64,000 nucleotides of DNA from Novosphingobium capsulatum NBRC 12533. GTDB lineage: Bacteria; Pseudomonadota; Alphaproteobacteria; Sphingomonadales; Sphingomonadaceae. Location of the stretch: contig NZ_BCYV01000013.1 of the NCBI RefSeq assembly GCF_001598375.1, positions 1-64,000 on the forward strand, read 5' to 3'. This document shows positions 44,694-53,410 of the stretch, one piece after another (position 1 is the first letter of the stretch; every line of letters starts with the position of its first letter). Both the position numbers and the translations under genes were made by a program. A model generated the notes under the pieces. That model saw nothing but the letters and a program-made list of their open reading frames with translations. It was not told the DNA's origin and searched no databases.

Positions 44694-46025
44694 TCAGTTC
44701 GCGTCGGGTTGCGCGCCGATGGCTTCTGCCGCCAGGTCGCGGATCGGCACACGTGCGCGCATGCGCACCGCCAGCAGCGCTGTGCCGCTGACCTTGCGCT
44801 GCACCAGCAGGGTTTGCACCGGCGGCACGTGCCAGGCGCTGCGGTCCTCGGCGATCGGGCGGCCGATGAGGCGCAGGTCTTCGACAAAGGCACGGTCGGA
44901 AAAATCGAGCGGCCCAGAGCGCGAAAGATGCGCCATCAGCACGGCGATCATCGCATCGATGCGTTCGCCATGCCGCTCCAGCAGGGTGGGGGAAACAAAC
45001 CCCACCGCCAGGATCGCGTCGCGCAGCGCCTGGGGATCTTCGGCCAGGCCCGCCGCCAGCACGGCGCGATAGGCGGCTGCGGTTTCCGCCGGCACCGGCC
45101 GCGCTGCCCCGAAATCGAGCAGCACCAGCTTGCCGGTTTCGGGCTGCCAGCGATAATTGGCAAAGTTCGGGTCGGTCTGCATGTAGCCGAACACGAACAG
45201 CTCGTGCAGCGTCAGGTTGAGCAGAGCGGTCAGCATCGCGTCGCGCTGTTCCTGCGGCGCCTGCGCCAGGGTATCGATCGCACGCCCTGCCACATAGTCC
45301 ATCGCCAGCACGCGGGTGGTGGTCAGTGCATCGACCGGGGCAGGCACCAGGAACTGCGGGTCACCAGCCAGCAACTCGCGATAGTGGCGCATCTGCGCGG
45401 CCTCGCGCACATAGTCGGCCTCTTCGTGCAGCTGGCGCTTGGCCTCTTCCAGCAGCGGCGCGATGTCGAGCGAGCTGGGCAGGAGGTTGGACAGGCGCAG
45501 CAGCGTGGCCACGTTGTCGACGTCGGCATCGATGCTGGCGGCAACGCCGGGATATTGCACCTTGATCGCCAGTTCGCGTCCATCGGGCAGGCGTGCGCGA
45601 TGCACCTGCCCGATCGAGGCGGCGGCCAGCGGGCGCGGATCGAAATGGACAAAGCGGCGGCGCCAGTCTGCGCCCCATTCGGCGTTGAGCACCTGTTGCA
45701 GCTGCGCCGGTGGCATGTGGTGGGCAGAATCGCGCAGCCGCGCCAGGATCGCGGTCAATTCGGCCGGCAGCATGTCTCCGGCATCGAGCGAGAGCATCTG
45801 GCCCAGCTTCATCGCTGCGCCGCGCAGGCGCGAGAGTTGCTCGGTTACGCGCATGGCATTGGCCGGGGTCAGCACCAGATCGCTCAATTGCGGGCGCTCG
45901 CCGCGCGCCAGACGCCGTGCGCCTTCGGCCACCACGCCGCCGGCCAGGCCGCCGGCGAGTTGGCCAAACGCGGCCAACCGTGACAAGCGCCCGCTCGGCA
46001 CCTTGCGCCCTGCCGAATCGCTCAT
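44694..46025 (-). CDS. ABC1/UbiB (ADCK/COQ8-like) atypical kinase
   Basis: This protein of about 443 residues starts MSDSAGRKVPSGRLSRLAAF. The ABC1 signature KxGQ appears in AAMKLGQMLSLDAGDMLPAE near residue 80. The A-rich nucleotide loop reads AAASIGQVHRARLPDGRELA near 140, with VQYPGVAASIDADVDN after it. LVLLDFGAARPVPAET supplies the DFG segment. Members support ubiquinone synthesis. It lacks the C-terminal membrane helices of UbiB, so it is nearer the COQ8-like alphaproteobacterial group. Its ATG overlaps the upstream stop (ATGA). Confidence 0.88.
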   Translation of the reverse strand: MSDSAGRKVPSGRLSRLAAFGQLAGGLAGGVVAEGARRLARGERPQLSDLVLTPANAMRVTEQLSRLRGAAMKLGQMLSLDAGDMLPAELTAILARLRDSAHHMPPAQLQQVLNAEWGADWRRRFVHFDPRPLAAASIGQVHRARLPDGRELAIKVQYPGVAASIDADVDNVATLLRLSNLLPSSLDIAPLLEEAKRQLHEEADYVREAAQMRHYRELLAGDPQFLVPAPVDALTTTRVLAMDYVAGRAIDTLAQAPQEQRDAMLTALLNLTLHELFVFGYMQTDPNFANYRWQPETGKLVLLDFGAARPVPAETAAAYRAVLAAGLAEDPQALRDAILAVGFVSPTLLERHGERIDAMIAVLMAHLSRSGPLDFSDRAFVEDLRLIGRPIAEDRSAWHVPPVQTLLVQRKVSGTALLAVRMRARVPIRDLAAEAIGAQPDAN

Positions 46026-47218
46026 GCCGGTTCTTTCAGCAACAGAGGCAGCAAGGCGGCAATCTCCTGTTTCAGGGCAAAGAAGCCGCGCCGACACTGC
46101 GGCCATACGGTGTTGTCCCAGGCGCGCAGATGTTCGGCCAAGGCCAGGCCCTCGCTTTCCACCAGCGCGCGAATCGCGGGCAGGGCATCGGCCAGCGGGC
46201 CGACAGGGACGAAACCGGTCACGATCTGGCTGGTTCCAAAGTCGCGCGCGGCATCGGCCAGATCGGCCGGGCTCTCGATCCATTGCACCGGTGCCTGCCA
46301 GTGCGCCGCCGCGCGCGCCAAGGCATCGTCCAGCGCGGTGGCGTCGGCAGCGCCGCCGGCATGGCTGCGGCAGGCGACCACGCCGCGCACTGGCAGGCGC
46401 GATAGCGCCGGTTCCTGCTCAAGCCCCGCATCTTCGGGCGTGATCCACACCAGCGTCGCTTTGCCCGAATGGGGAGCAAGCGGCGCACGCCAGGGTGCAG
46501 CGGCGGGCGGCGGCGCTTCGGCCGGGATCGTGGCCGTGCTGGCCAGGCCCTTGGGGGCAAATCGGCCGCCGGTCATCGCGGCAATGCGTTCGGCATCGGC
46601 CAGATAGGCCTTGCCGGCCGTGTGCAGGCCCGCCACCCAGCGCCACGACAATGTGTTGGATGCCGGATCGCCATCGCGCAACTGATCGAGGAAATGCGCC
46701 GCGCCCAGTTCCCACGGCAGGCCCAGGGTAAAGATCCAGGTCGAGGCGACCTGCATGCGCGCCCAGTTGTGCAGGTACCCGGTCTGCGCCAGTTCGCCCA
46801 TCCAATGGTCGAATGCGTCGATGCCGGTATGGCCGGCCACGGCATCGCCATGGCGCCCAGCCAGCGCGGGATCACGGCGCAGCATCTGTCGCGCGGCATC
46901 GCGCCCGGCCAGATAGCGTGTCCAGATTGCCGGGCGCTGTTCCAGCCAGCCTTTCCAATAGGTGCGCCAGAACACCTCGCTGATGAAGCTGGCCGCCGCA
47001 TCGGGGCCATGGGCCGCCACTACCGCATCGACCACGTCCGCCTCGCTCAGCACGCGGCGGCGCAGCGCGGCCGACAAGCGCGAGACGGCGTCGTGATGGC
47101 CTGGTCCCTGGTCGAAATTGCGCCGCCTGGCATAGTCCACCCCGGCATGCGGCACGAACTGCGCCAGGCGTTCGAGTGCTGCGGCGCGTGTGACGGGGAA
47201 GATGGAGGGATCGGCCAT
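46022..47218 (-). CDS. cryptochrome/photolyase-like FAD-binding protein with unusual domain order
   Basis: This 398-residue protein opens directly with the photolyase FAD-binding domain, without the N-terminal alpha/beta antenna domain. FISEVFWRTYWKGWLEQRPA lies near 80-100, GELAQTGYLHNWARMQVAST near 145-165, and NTLSWRWVAGLHTAGKAYLA near 190-210. After a linker comes a C-terminal alpha/beta-like segment (ATLVWITPEDAGLEQ, IVTGFVPVGPLADALPAIRA). Photolyases repair UV lesions or act as light sensors; the activity of this group is not known to me. It overlaps the ABC1 gene by four bases. Confidence 0.8.
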   Translation of the reverse strand: MADPSIFPVTRAAALERLAQFVPHAGVDYARRRNFDQGPGHHDAVSRLSAALRRRVLSEADVVDAVVAAHGPDAAASFISEVFWRTYWKGWLEQRPAIWTRYLAGRDAARQMLRRDPALAGRHGDAVAGHTGIDAFDHWMGELAQTGYLHNWARMQVASTWIFTLGLPWELGAAHFLDQLRDGDPASNTLSWRWVAGLHTAGKAYLADAERIAAMTGGRFAPKGLASTATIPAEAPPPAAAPWRAPLAPHSGKATLVWITPEDAGLEQEPALSRLPVRGVVACRSHAGGAADATALDDALARAAAHWQAPVQWIESPADLADAARDFGTSQIVTGFVPVGPLADALPAIRALVESEGLALAEHLRAWDNTVWPQCRRGFFALKQEIAALLPLLLKEPA

Positions 47219-47288
47219 GTCCAGCCTATCGGCGCGATTGCCGATGTGGGCGAGCCGTCCCTTAGTTCAGTACATGCGGCAGGCGTGG

Positions 47289-47903
47289 TCAGGCAAAGAC
47301 GGCGGCCTGCGCCAGGCTGGCCTGGGCATGGTTCACCGTGCGCACCAGGCTGCGTAGCAAGATGCACGCCGCGAAACCCGCCACGGCGACCACCGGCACC
47401 AGCACGAAACGGCCAAACTCGGTGGCCTCGATCCCGGCGCGGTTGCTCAGGTTCATGCCGATCATCGCCACCAGCCAGGCGCCCCACCATTGCGGCAGGG
47501 TGGCGGTATCCTGCCCGGTGATCTGGCCATCGTGCAACACGCTTTCGCGCCAGATCTCGCGCATCACGTCATAGGGCTTGAACAGCCCGGCCACCGGCAC
47601 GAAGGTCCACAGCCAGGCCATGACGGCGCCGTGCTTCAGGTTGCGGCCCGCCGCGCGCAGGTTGGCATTGGCGCGCGACAGCCACATGCTGGAAAGGATG
47701 ATGGCGAGCAGCGCGGCGATCACTCCCAGGATGGCGGCCGGGGCCATGACCGAGGGGAGGGTGCGCATGCCGTCGATGGTGCTGGTGCCAACCAGGGCAA
47801 TGGCCATCATCACGCCGCTCACCGGCAACAGCCAGGATAGCACGGCCGTCAGCCGGTTAAGCCGGAAAAGCCCTTGTTCCAGTGTCAATTTCGCCACGCG
47901 CAT
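47289..47903 (-). CDS. DUF4328 membrane protein
   Basis: This protein of about 204 residues starts MRVAKLTLEQGLFRLNRLTA and has four to five membrane segments. The DUF4328 hallmark is clear: SSMWLSRANANLRAAGRNLK, then AWLWTFVPVAGLFKPYDVMR and EIWRES. The function of the family is unknown. It lies between ilvE and the cryptochrome-like gene on the same strand. ATG 47903 was chosen over 47963, which would add a charged proline-rich stretch. Confidence 0.82.
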   Translation of the reverse strand: MRVAKLTLEQGLFRLNRLTAVLSWLLPVSGVMMAIALVGTSTIDGMRTLPSVMAPAAILGVIAALLAIILSSMWLSRANANLRAAGRNLKHGAVMAWLWTFVPVAGLFKPYDVMREIWRESVLHDGQITGQDTATLPQWWGAWLVAMIGMNLSNRAGIEATEFGRFVLVPVVAVAGFAACILLRSLVRTVNHAQASLAQAAVFA

Positions 47904-47969
47904 CCCCCGCCGTTTCGCCCGCCGTTTCCCTGGGGGGATAAGCGGGGGCTGGCGCGGCGGCAAGCGCGA

Positions 47970-49070
47970 TCAGGCGATCTTCTTGACCCAGCCGTGGGTA
48001 TCGGCCGCTTCACCGCGCTGGATCGAGACCAGGCGCTGGCGCAGCTTCTGCGTCAACTGGCCTGGGCCGCCCGAACCGATGGTGAATTCGCCGTTGTGAT
48101 CGGCCACCTTGCCCACCGGGGTCACCACCGCGGCTGTGCCACAGGCAAAGGTTTCCACCAGCTTGCCCGATGCGGCATCGGCGCGCCACTGGTCGAGGCT
48201 ATAGCGTTCCTCGCGCACCGTCAGGCCTTCCTCGCGCGCCAGGGCGATCAGGCTTTCGCGGGTGATGCCGGGCAGGATCGTGCCGCCCAGCGGCGGGGTG
48301 ACGATCGAGCCATCGTCGAACGCGAAGAACAGGTTCATGCCGCCCAGTTCCTCGATCCACTTGTGCTCGGCCGCGTCCAGGAACAGCACCTGGTCATGGC
48401 CGCGCGCAAAGGCTTCGGCGGTGGGCACCAGGCTGGCGGCATAGTTGCCGCCGCACTTGGCCGCGCCCGTGCCGCCCGGCGCGGCGCGGGTATAGTCGCT
48501 CACCCAGATCGACACCGCGGGAGAGCCCGACTTGAAATAGTTGCCGGCGGGGCTGGCGATCACCATGAAGCGATAGGCCTTGGCCGGGCGCACGCCCAGG
48601 AACGCTTCGGACGCGAACATGAACGGGCGCAGGTAGAGCGAGCCGCCTTCAACCGTGGGGAACCAGTCCTGGTCGGTCAGTACCAGTTGCTCAACCGCGG
48701 CGATGAACAGGTCTTCGGGGATTTCGGCCATGGCCAGGCGGCGGGCCGAGGCATTGAAGCGCGCGGCGTTGGCTTCGGGGCGGAACAGGGCGATGCCGCC
48801 ATCGGCCAGGCGATAGGCCTTCAAGCCTTCAAAGATTTCCTGGGCATAGTGCAGCACGGCGGCCGCCGGATCGAGCGCGATCGGGCCATAGGGCAGGATC
48901 TGCGCGTTGTGCCAGCCTTCGCTTTCCGTCCAGTCGATCGAGACCATGTGGTCGGAAAACTTGGTGCCAAAGCCGGGATTGGCCAGTACCTGCGCGCGCA
49001 CATCGGCCGCAGCGGGTGCGGGATGGGGAACGCGGGTAAAGCGCAACGCAGGCGCGGCGGTGGTCGCCAT
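47970..49070 (-). CDS. ilvE: branched-chain amino acid aminotransferase
   Basis: This 366-residue class IV PLP aminotransferase makes leucine, isoleucine and valine from their keto acids. LHYAQEIFEGLKAYR is conserved near residue 80, the PLP lysine lies in AAKCGGNYAASLVPTAEAFA near 195, and EELGGMNLFFAFDDG near 240. FACGTAAVVTPVGKV lies near the end. It belongs to the long (BCAT-type) subgroup. It is preceded by a short ORF with its own terminator (49157-49302). Confidence 0.95.
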   Translation of the reverse strand: MATTAAPALRFTRVPHPAPAAADVRAQVLANPGFGTKFSDHMVSIDWTESEGWHNAQILPYGPIALDPAAAVLHYAQEIFEGLKAYRLADGGIALFRPEANAARFNASARRLAMAEIPEDLFIAAVEQLVLTDQDWFPTVEGGSLYLRPFMFASEAFLGVRPAKAYRFMVIASPAGNYFKSGSPAVSIWVSDYTRAAPGGTGAAKCGGNYAASLVPTAEAFARGHDQVLFLDAAEHKWIEELGGMNLFFAFDDGSIVTPPLGGTILPGITRESLIALAREEGLTVREERYSLDQWRADAASGKLVETFACGTAAVVTPVGKVADHNGEFTIGSGGPGQLTQKLRQRLVSIQRGEAADTHGWVKKIA

Positions 49071-49156
49071 GGCACAATCATCCTTGAAGATAGGGAATCG
49101 GTGATTCGCCCGTTGAACGATTGTTGCGTTTAACGCAAGGAAAAAGAAATAAATGT

Positions 49157-49190
49157 GAAGGGCCGCCTCGGCAATCCGAAGCGGCCCTTC
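49157..49190 (-). terminator. hairpin terminator between the short ORF and ilvE
   Basis: GAAGGGCCGC (49157-49166) and GCGGCCCTTC (49181-49190) form a strong stem. On the minus strand it is followed by ACATTTATTTCTTTTTC, a usable U-rich run. It lies directly downstream of the short ORF and 87 bases before the ilvE start, so it either ends a separate small transcript or acts as an attenuator. Confidence 0.65.
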
Positions 49191-49196
49191 GCATGG

Positions 49197-49302
49197 TCAG
49201 CGGCCGGAAGTGCCGCCCACGAAGCCTTTATCGCTGTGCTGGAAATCAGCGATAATGCCTCGCGCTGCGGAATGCCGACCTCTCTGCTGAACCATGAGAC
49301 AT
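49197..49302 (-). CDS. short ORF(s) with a perfect Shine-Dalgarno sequence
   Basis: AAAGGAGGTGATCC, complementary to the 16S rRNA 3' end, precedes ATG 49302 at ideal spacing. That start reads MSHGSAERSAFRSARHYR and stops at 49246. A second ATG at 49295 in another frame reads MVQQRGRHSAARGIIADFQH and continues to GFVGGTSGR, stopping at 49197. A terminator follows directly. This has the build of a dedicated small gene or a leader peptide of ilvE. Neither peptide is recognised, and only three or four of its residues are branched-chain. Confidence 0.45.
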
Positions 49303-49527
49303 CGGATCACCTCCTTTCGCGCTGTTGAGCCAAAGTCGCTGCCCGGGGCGTTCCGAACAGCTGGGCCGGGAGGGTTTCAGGTCCGCTCACCAACCTTGTG
49401 ATCTATGTGCGCAATCGGGGGCCAAACAACAAGACTTGCATTCATTTATTTTGCCGTCAAAATCGTCGCTTCGCGCCTGTGCCCGGAAGGGTGTGGTCGG
49501 CACGAAAGCCCAGCATTTGCTGGGGTT

Positions 49528-50091
49528 TCAGCGGCAATCCTCGACCACGCGGCCCACTTCTGCCCATGCGGGCAAGACCAGCGCCGGCAAGCCGTTCACA
49601 TCGACCATGAAACGCCCCCGGCTGAACGCCATGGCATCGAGCAGGTTGTCGCGCGCGGGCAGGGTGATCGCCAGGGTCTGCGTATCGAGCGGCACTGCGC
49701 TCATCGCGCGCTGCTGGCTGGTTGTGGTGATCGTGGCGGGCACCGGCTGGCTGGCGGCGCCGGCGATGCGCAGGGTGACCTGGCCCTGGCGGCATTCCAT
49801 GGCAAAGACCGCGCCCACGCCGGGCTGGCCGAACTGCGCCAGGCCATTGGCATAGCGCCAGGTGCCCGGCGTTTGCGGCAGATCGCGCCAATCGGCCGGC
49901 GCACTGGCCATGGGCAGCGGCGCTGATGGTGGCGGCGCCGCGGGGGCAGGGCGCACCGGGGCAGGCGGGATCACCGCTTGCGAGGCGCAGCCGGCGGCCA
50001 GCAGCGCCAGCGTGGCGGCGCCAAGCCCGGCCCAAGGGGAATTTCGCGGCGGAGAATTGCGCCCTTGCCGGGCGGCGCGGTTGATCTTCAT
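49528..50091 (-). CDS. lipoprotein of unknown function
   Basis: This protein of about 187 residues starts MKINRAARQGRNSPPRNSPW with a lipobox LLAAGC at residue ~33. A Pro/Ala-rich linker is followed by a domain with TWRYANGLAQFGQPGVGAVF, AMECRQGQVTLRIAG and ALVLPAWAEVGRVVEDC. The paired cysteines of the mature domain could form a disulfide. I do not recognise the family. It diverges from tlyA across about 25 bases. Confidence 0.75.
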   Translation of the reverse strand: MKINRAARQGRNSPPRNSPWAGLGAATLALLAAGCASQAVIPPAPVRPAPAAPPPSAPLPMASAPADWRDLPQTPGTWRYANGLAQFGQPGVGAVFAMECRQGQVTLRIAGAASQPVPATITTTSQQRAMSAVPLDTQTLAITLPARDNLLDAMAFSRGRFMVDVNGLPALVLPAWAEVGRVVEDCR

Positions 50092-50116
50092 GCCCGGCTT
50101 ATGGAAGGAAGCGGGC

Positions 50117-50923
50117 GTGACCACAACCCGAACGCCCTCGCCCGATCCGGCACCGCGTGCCAAACCTGCGTCCAAGCAGCGCATCGACCAGTTGCTGGTC
50201 GAACGCGGCCTGGCGGAAAGCCGTGCCCGCGCCCAGGCCCTGATCCTGGCTGGCCTGGTCTATGTTGGCCAGGCCAAGGTGGCCAAGGCTGGGCAAGCCG
50301 TGCCTGCCGATGCGCAGATCGAGGTGCGCGGCCGCGATCATCCCTGGGTGTCGCGCGGCGGGATCAAGCTGGCCCACGCGATCGACCATTTCGGCCTCGA
50401 TCCCGCCGGGGTCATCGCGATGGACATCGGCAGTTCCACCGGCGGCTTTACCGATGTGCTCCTGCAAAAGGGCGCAGCCCATGTCTTTGCGGTGGATTCG
50501 GGCACCAATCAGCTGGCCTGGAAGCTGCGCCAGGATCCGCGTGTCACCGTTCTGGAGCAAACCAGCGCGCGTATCCTGACGCCCGCGCATATCGACCGGC
50601 CGGCCACCTGGGTGGTGTGCGATGCCAGCTTCATTGCTCTCGCCAAGGTGCTGGAGGTGCCACTGGCGCTGGCGGCGCGACCCACCCGGCTGGTCGCGCT
50701 GATCAAGCCGCAATTCGAAGTGGGCCGGGCCGAAGTGGGCAAGGGCGGGGTGGTGCGCGATCCCGCGCTGCATGCCCGCGTCTGTGCCGAGGTGCGCGAT
50801 TGGCTCGAAAGCGGCGGATGGACGGTGGAAGGCATCGTCGAAAGCCCGATCACCGGGCCAGAGGGCAACGTAGAATTCCTTATAAATGCGTTTCGGAATG
50901 AGATTCCCTCGCCAATTGCCTAG
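50117..50923 (+). CDS. tlyA: TlyA family rRNA 2'-O-methyltransferase
   Basis: This protein has about 268 residues. The N-terminal S4 RNA-binding domain has RIDQLLVERGLAESRARAQA. The FtsJ-like methyltransferase domain has VSRGGIKLAHAIDHFGLDPA, then MDIGSSTGGFTDVLLQKGAA as the SAM loop. LVALIKPQFEVGRAEVGKGG is the catalytic Lys region. TlyA methylates 16S and, in some species, 23S rRNA. GTG 50117 follows GGAAGGAAG; ATG 50090 is an alternative. Confidence 0.93.
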   Translation: MTTTRTPSPDPAPRAKPASKQRIDQLLVERGLAESRARAQALILAGLVYVGQAKVAKAGQAVPADAQIEVRGRDHPWVSRGGIKLAHAIDHFGLDPAGVIAMDIGSSTGGFTDVLLQKGAAHVFAVDSGTNQLAWKLRQDPRVTVLEQTSARILTPAHIDRPATWVVCDASFIALAKVLEVPLALAARPTRLVALIKPQFEVGRAEVGKGGVVRDPALHARVCAEVRDWLESGGWTVEGIVESPITGPEGNVEFLINAFRNEIPSPIA

Positions 50924-51003
50924 AGCGACGACACTTGCCATACCGTTCACGGGGCCGGGCACCTTCCGGAACCATTTGCTTGAGGCAGACGTAAAACCAC
51001 ACC

Positions 51004-51570
51004 ATGCGTTACCTTGCTTCACCCGCGCAGCTTCGCGCCAGCCTCGTGCGCTGGTCGCTGTTCACCATTCCCCTGGTGCTGGGGCTGGGTTTCCTGTCCG
51101 GCCGCTCGGCTGGCAGCGGGCCTGACAACCCGTGGTTTGCCGCGCTGGTCAAGCCGGCGATCTTTCCGCCGCCGGTCACGTTCGGCATCGTGTGGAGCGT
51201 GCTGTACCTCGCCATGGGGCTGGCGCTCGCCATGGTCCTGGCCGCGCGTGGCGCGCCGGGGCGGCCGGTGGCCGTGGTGGCGTTCATCGTGCAACTGCTG
51301 CTCAACCTGTCGTGGAGCCCGGTGTTCTTTGCTCTGCATCGCATGGTCGTGGCGCAGGGAATCATCTTGGCGCTGATCCCGCTGGTGGCGCTCACGCTCT
51401 ATCTGTTCTGGCGGGTGCGGCCTGCGGCGGGGTGGCTTTTGGCGCCCTATCTTGCCTGGGTATGCTTTGCCGCGTTTCTCAATTTCCAGTTCATCCAGGC
51501 CAATCCTGGTGCCGATGGGGCAATGGCGCCAGCACCGGCCGCCGTGCACATCGATTTCCAGCAGGGATAA
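51004..51570 (+). CDS. tspO: TspO/MBR family membrane protein
   Basis: This is a 188-residue five-helix TspO-like protein. DNPWFAALVKPAIFPPPVTF is the Trp/Pro-rich loop of the family, LSWSPVFFALHR lies mid-protein, and LAWVCFAAFLNFQFIQ is the fifth helix. TspO binds tetrapyrroles and takes part in stress or photosynthesis-gene signalling in alphaproteobacteria. Its partners are not in this window. Confidence 0.9.
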   Translation: MRYLASPAQLRASLVRWSLFTIPLVLGLGFLSGRSAGSGPDNPWFAALVKPAIFPPPVTFGIVWSVLYLAMGLALAMVLAARGAPGRPVAVVAFIVQLLLNLSWSPVFFALHRMVVAQGIILALIPLVALTLYLFWRVRPAAGWLLAPYLAWVCFAAFLNFQFIQANPGADGAMAPAPAAVHIDFQQG

Positions 51571-51646
51571 CTGCATTGGGCGCTTGCGGTTCGCGGGCGC
51601 CCACACCATGTAGGCGGCAAGACGTTCAACCCCAGGATGGGCCGCC

Positions 51647-51919
51647 ATGCAGACCGAAAACCCGATGATCGCCGATTTCGTCAAGGTGCTGAACAGCGCC
51701 GCCGGTACGCTGGCCGGGCTGGGCCGCGAAGCGGGCGAAACCGCCCGGGAAAAGGCGCGCGAGGTTTTCGGCGGCTTTGACTATGTCACCCGCGAGGAAT
51801 TTGCCGCGGTCAAGGAAATGGCCGCCACCGCGCGTGAAGAGGCAGAAGCACTCAAGGCCCGCATCGCCGCGCTCGAAGCGCGCCTGGCCGGCAACTCCGG
51901 CAGCGCCGACCAGGCCTGA
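51647..51919 (+). CDS. ubiK: ubiquinone biosynthesis accessory factor UbiK-like
   Basis: This 90-residue protein starts MQTENPMIADFVKVLNSAAG and has the BMFP/DUF526 layout. A short amphipathic N-terminus is followed by YVTREEFAAVKEMAATAREE and the coiled coil AEALKARIAALEARLAG. In E. coli, UbiK supports the soluble ubiquinone synthesis complex through UbiJ. It is probably monocistronic after tspO. Confidence 0.88.
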   Translation: MQTENPMIADFVKVLNSAAGTLAGLGREAGETAREKAREVFGGFDYVTREEFAAVKEMAATAREEAEALKARIAALEARLAGNSGSADQA

Positions 51920-51979
51920 CCGCGCAAGGCAGTGGCGCGCCCAGTGTGCCACTGCCACGCCAGCCAGGTAAGGGCTGGA

Positions 51980-53374
51980 TCAGGACGTGAGGGTGCGTGC
52001 CAGCGTCGCGTCGCAATCCAGGCGCCAGGCCAGCCCATCGGGCGCATAGTCCAGCGTCACCTCTGCCCTCAGGCTGCGCGACGGGATATGCCGGATCAGC
52101 GTGGTGCCAAACCCTGAATTTTCCGGTGGGGTCACCCGTGGCCCGCCGCGTTCGCGCCATTCCACCACGAACCGGTCGGCGCGATCCTCCCAATAGAGCC
52201 ACACCTGCCCACCGGGCTGTGACAGCGCGCCATATTTGAGCGCGTTCGTCGCCAACTCGTGCAGCGCCATGCCGATGATTTCGGCCGTGCGCGGCGAAAG
52301 CAGCATGTCTGGCCCACAGACCTTGACCAGCGCGCGGCTGTCGCGATCGAGGATCGCCAGTTGCGCGTCGACCAGCTCGGCCATGGGAATGTGCTGCCAG
52401 CCGCGCTTCACCAGCAAGTCCTGATTGGCCGACAGGCTCGACAGGCGGTTTTCAAAGCGGCGCAGGAATTCAGGATCACCCCCGCCCGAGCGGCGCGCCA
52501 GCGCCTGGACCACCGCCAGCATGTTCTTGGACCGGTGGTTCACTTCCATGAGGAGAAGGCGGATCTGCTCTTCCTTCTCCAGCATCTCGGTCACGTCGGT
52601 GTTGGTGCCGAACCAGTTGACGATACGGCCGGTCTCGTCGCGAATGGGCTTGGCCCGCGAAAGGAACCAGCGATAGCTGCCATCGCGCCCGCGCAAGGGA
52701 TAGGTATCCTCCCATTCGCGGCCGGCAGCGATATCGCCGTAGAATTTCGAGACGACGCGTTCCAGATGATCGGGATGGTGCACCGAAAGCCGGCGCTGCC
52801 CCACGCACTGGTCCTCGCTCAGCCCGGTGTAATCGTACCACCGCTTGTTGAACCACAGCAGGGTGCCGTGCGGATCGGTGACCCAGGTCAACTGCGAGAT
52901 GTTGTCGGCCAGCATCTGCAGACGGTGTTCGCGCTCGGCCAGGGCAGTAAGCGCAGCGTGGCGCCGGGTCACGTCGCGGGCGATCTTGCTGGCGCCCACC
53001 ACCGTGCCATCGGCGGCCAGGATCGGCGACACGGTCAGCGAGACGTGGAACTGGCTGCCGTCCTTGCGCTGGCGGATGGTCTCGAAGCTCTGCACCTGTT
53101 CGCCCCGCGCGATTCGGGCGATGATGTCGTCTTCTTCGGCCTGGCGATCGGCCGGGATCACGCGGCGTATCGACTGGCCCACCATCTCTGCTTCGGAAAA
53201 GCCGAAGATGCGGGTGGCCGCCGGGTTCCACGTGAGAACGGTGCCATCCAGCGCCTTGCTGATGATGGCATCGTTCGATGATTGCACGATGGCAGAAAGG
53301 TGGGCTTCCGCCAGCACGTTTTCGCTCCGGTCCAAAGCCCCGTTGGCGGGCACCTTAGGCGGCAACGTCAGCAT
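51980..53374 (-). CDS. PAS-PAS HWE-type sensor histidine kinase
   Basis: This is a 464-residue soluble kinase. PAS 1 covers about residues 25-140 (SSNDAIISKALDGTVLTWNP, FGFSEAEMVG) and PAS 2 about 150-275 (WVTDPHGTLLWFNKRWYDYT, GSYRWFLSRAKPI). The HWE dimerisation motif is EVNHRSKNMLAVVQALARRS, with the phospho-histidine near 288. The ATPase part has HELATNALKYGALS and GFGTTLIRH. HWE kinases often signal light or general stress. No response regulator or anti-sigma gene is adjacent. There are no membrane segments. Confidence 0.92.
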   Translation of the reverse strand: MLTLPPKVPANGALDRSENVLAEAHLSAIVQSSNDAIISKALDGTVLTWNPAATRIFGFSEAEMVGQSIRRVIPADRQAEEDDIIARIARGEQVQSFETIRQRKDGSQFHVSLTVSPILAADGTVVGASKIARDVTRRHAALTALAEREHRLQMLADNISQLTWVTDPHGTLLWFNKRWYDYTGLSEDQCVGQRRLSVHHPDHLERVVSKFYGDIAAGREWEDTYPLRGRDGSYRWFLSRAKPIRDETGRIVNWFGTNTDVTEMLEKEEQIRLLLMEVNHRSKNMLAVVQALARRSGGGDPEFLRRFENRLSSLSANQDLLVKRGWQHIPMAELVDAQLAILDRDSRALVKVCGPDMLLSPRTAEIIGMALHELATNALKYGALSQPGGQVWLYWEDRADRFVVEWRERGGPRVTPPENSGFGTTLIRHIPSRSLRAEVTLDYAPDGLAWRLDCDATLARTLTS

Positions 53375-53410
53375 GTCAAACGGCCGATGGGACAGGGAAA
53401 AAAGGGTTGA

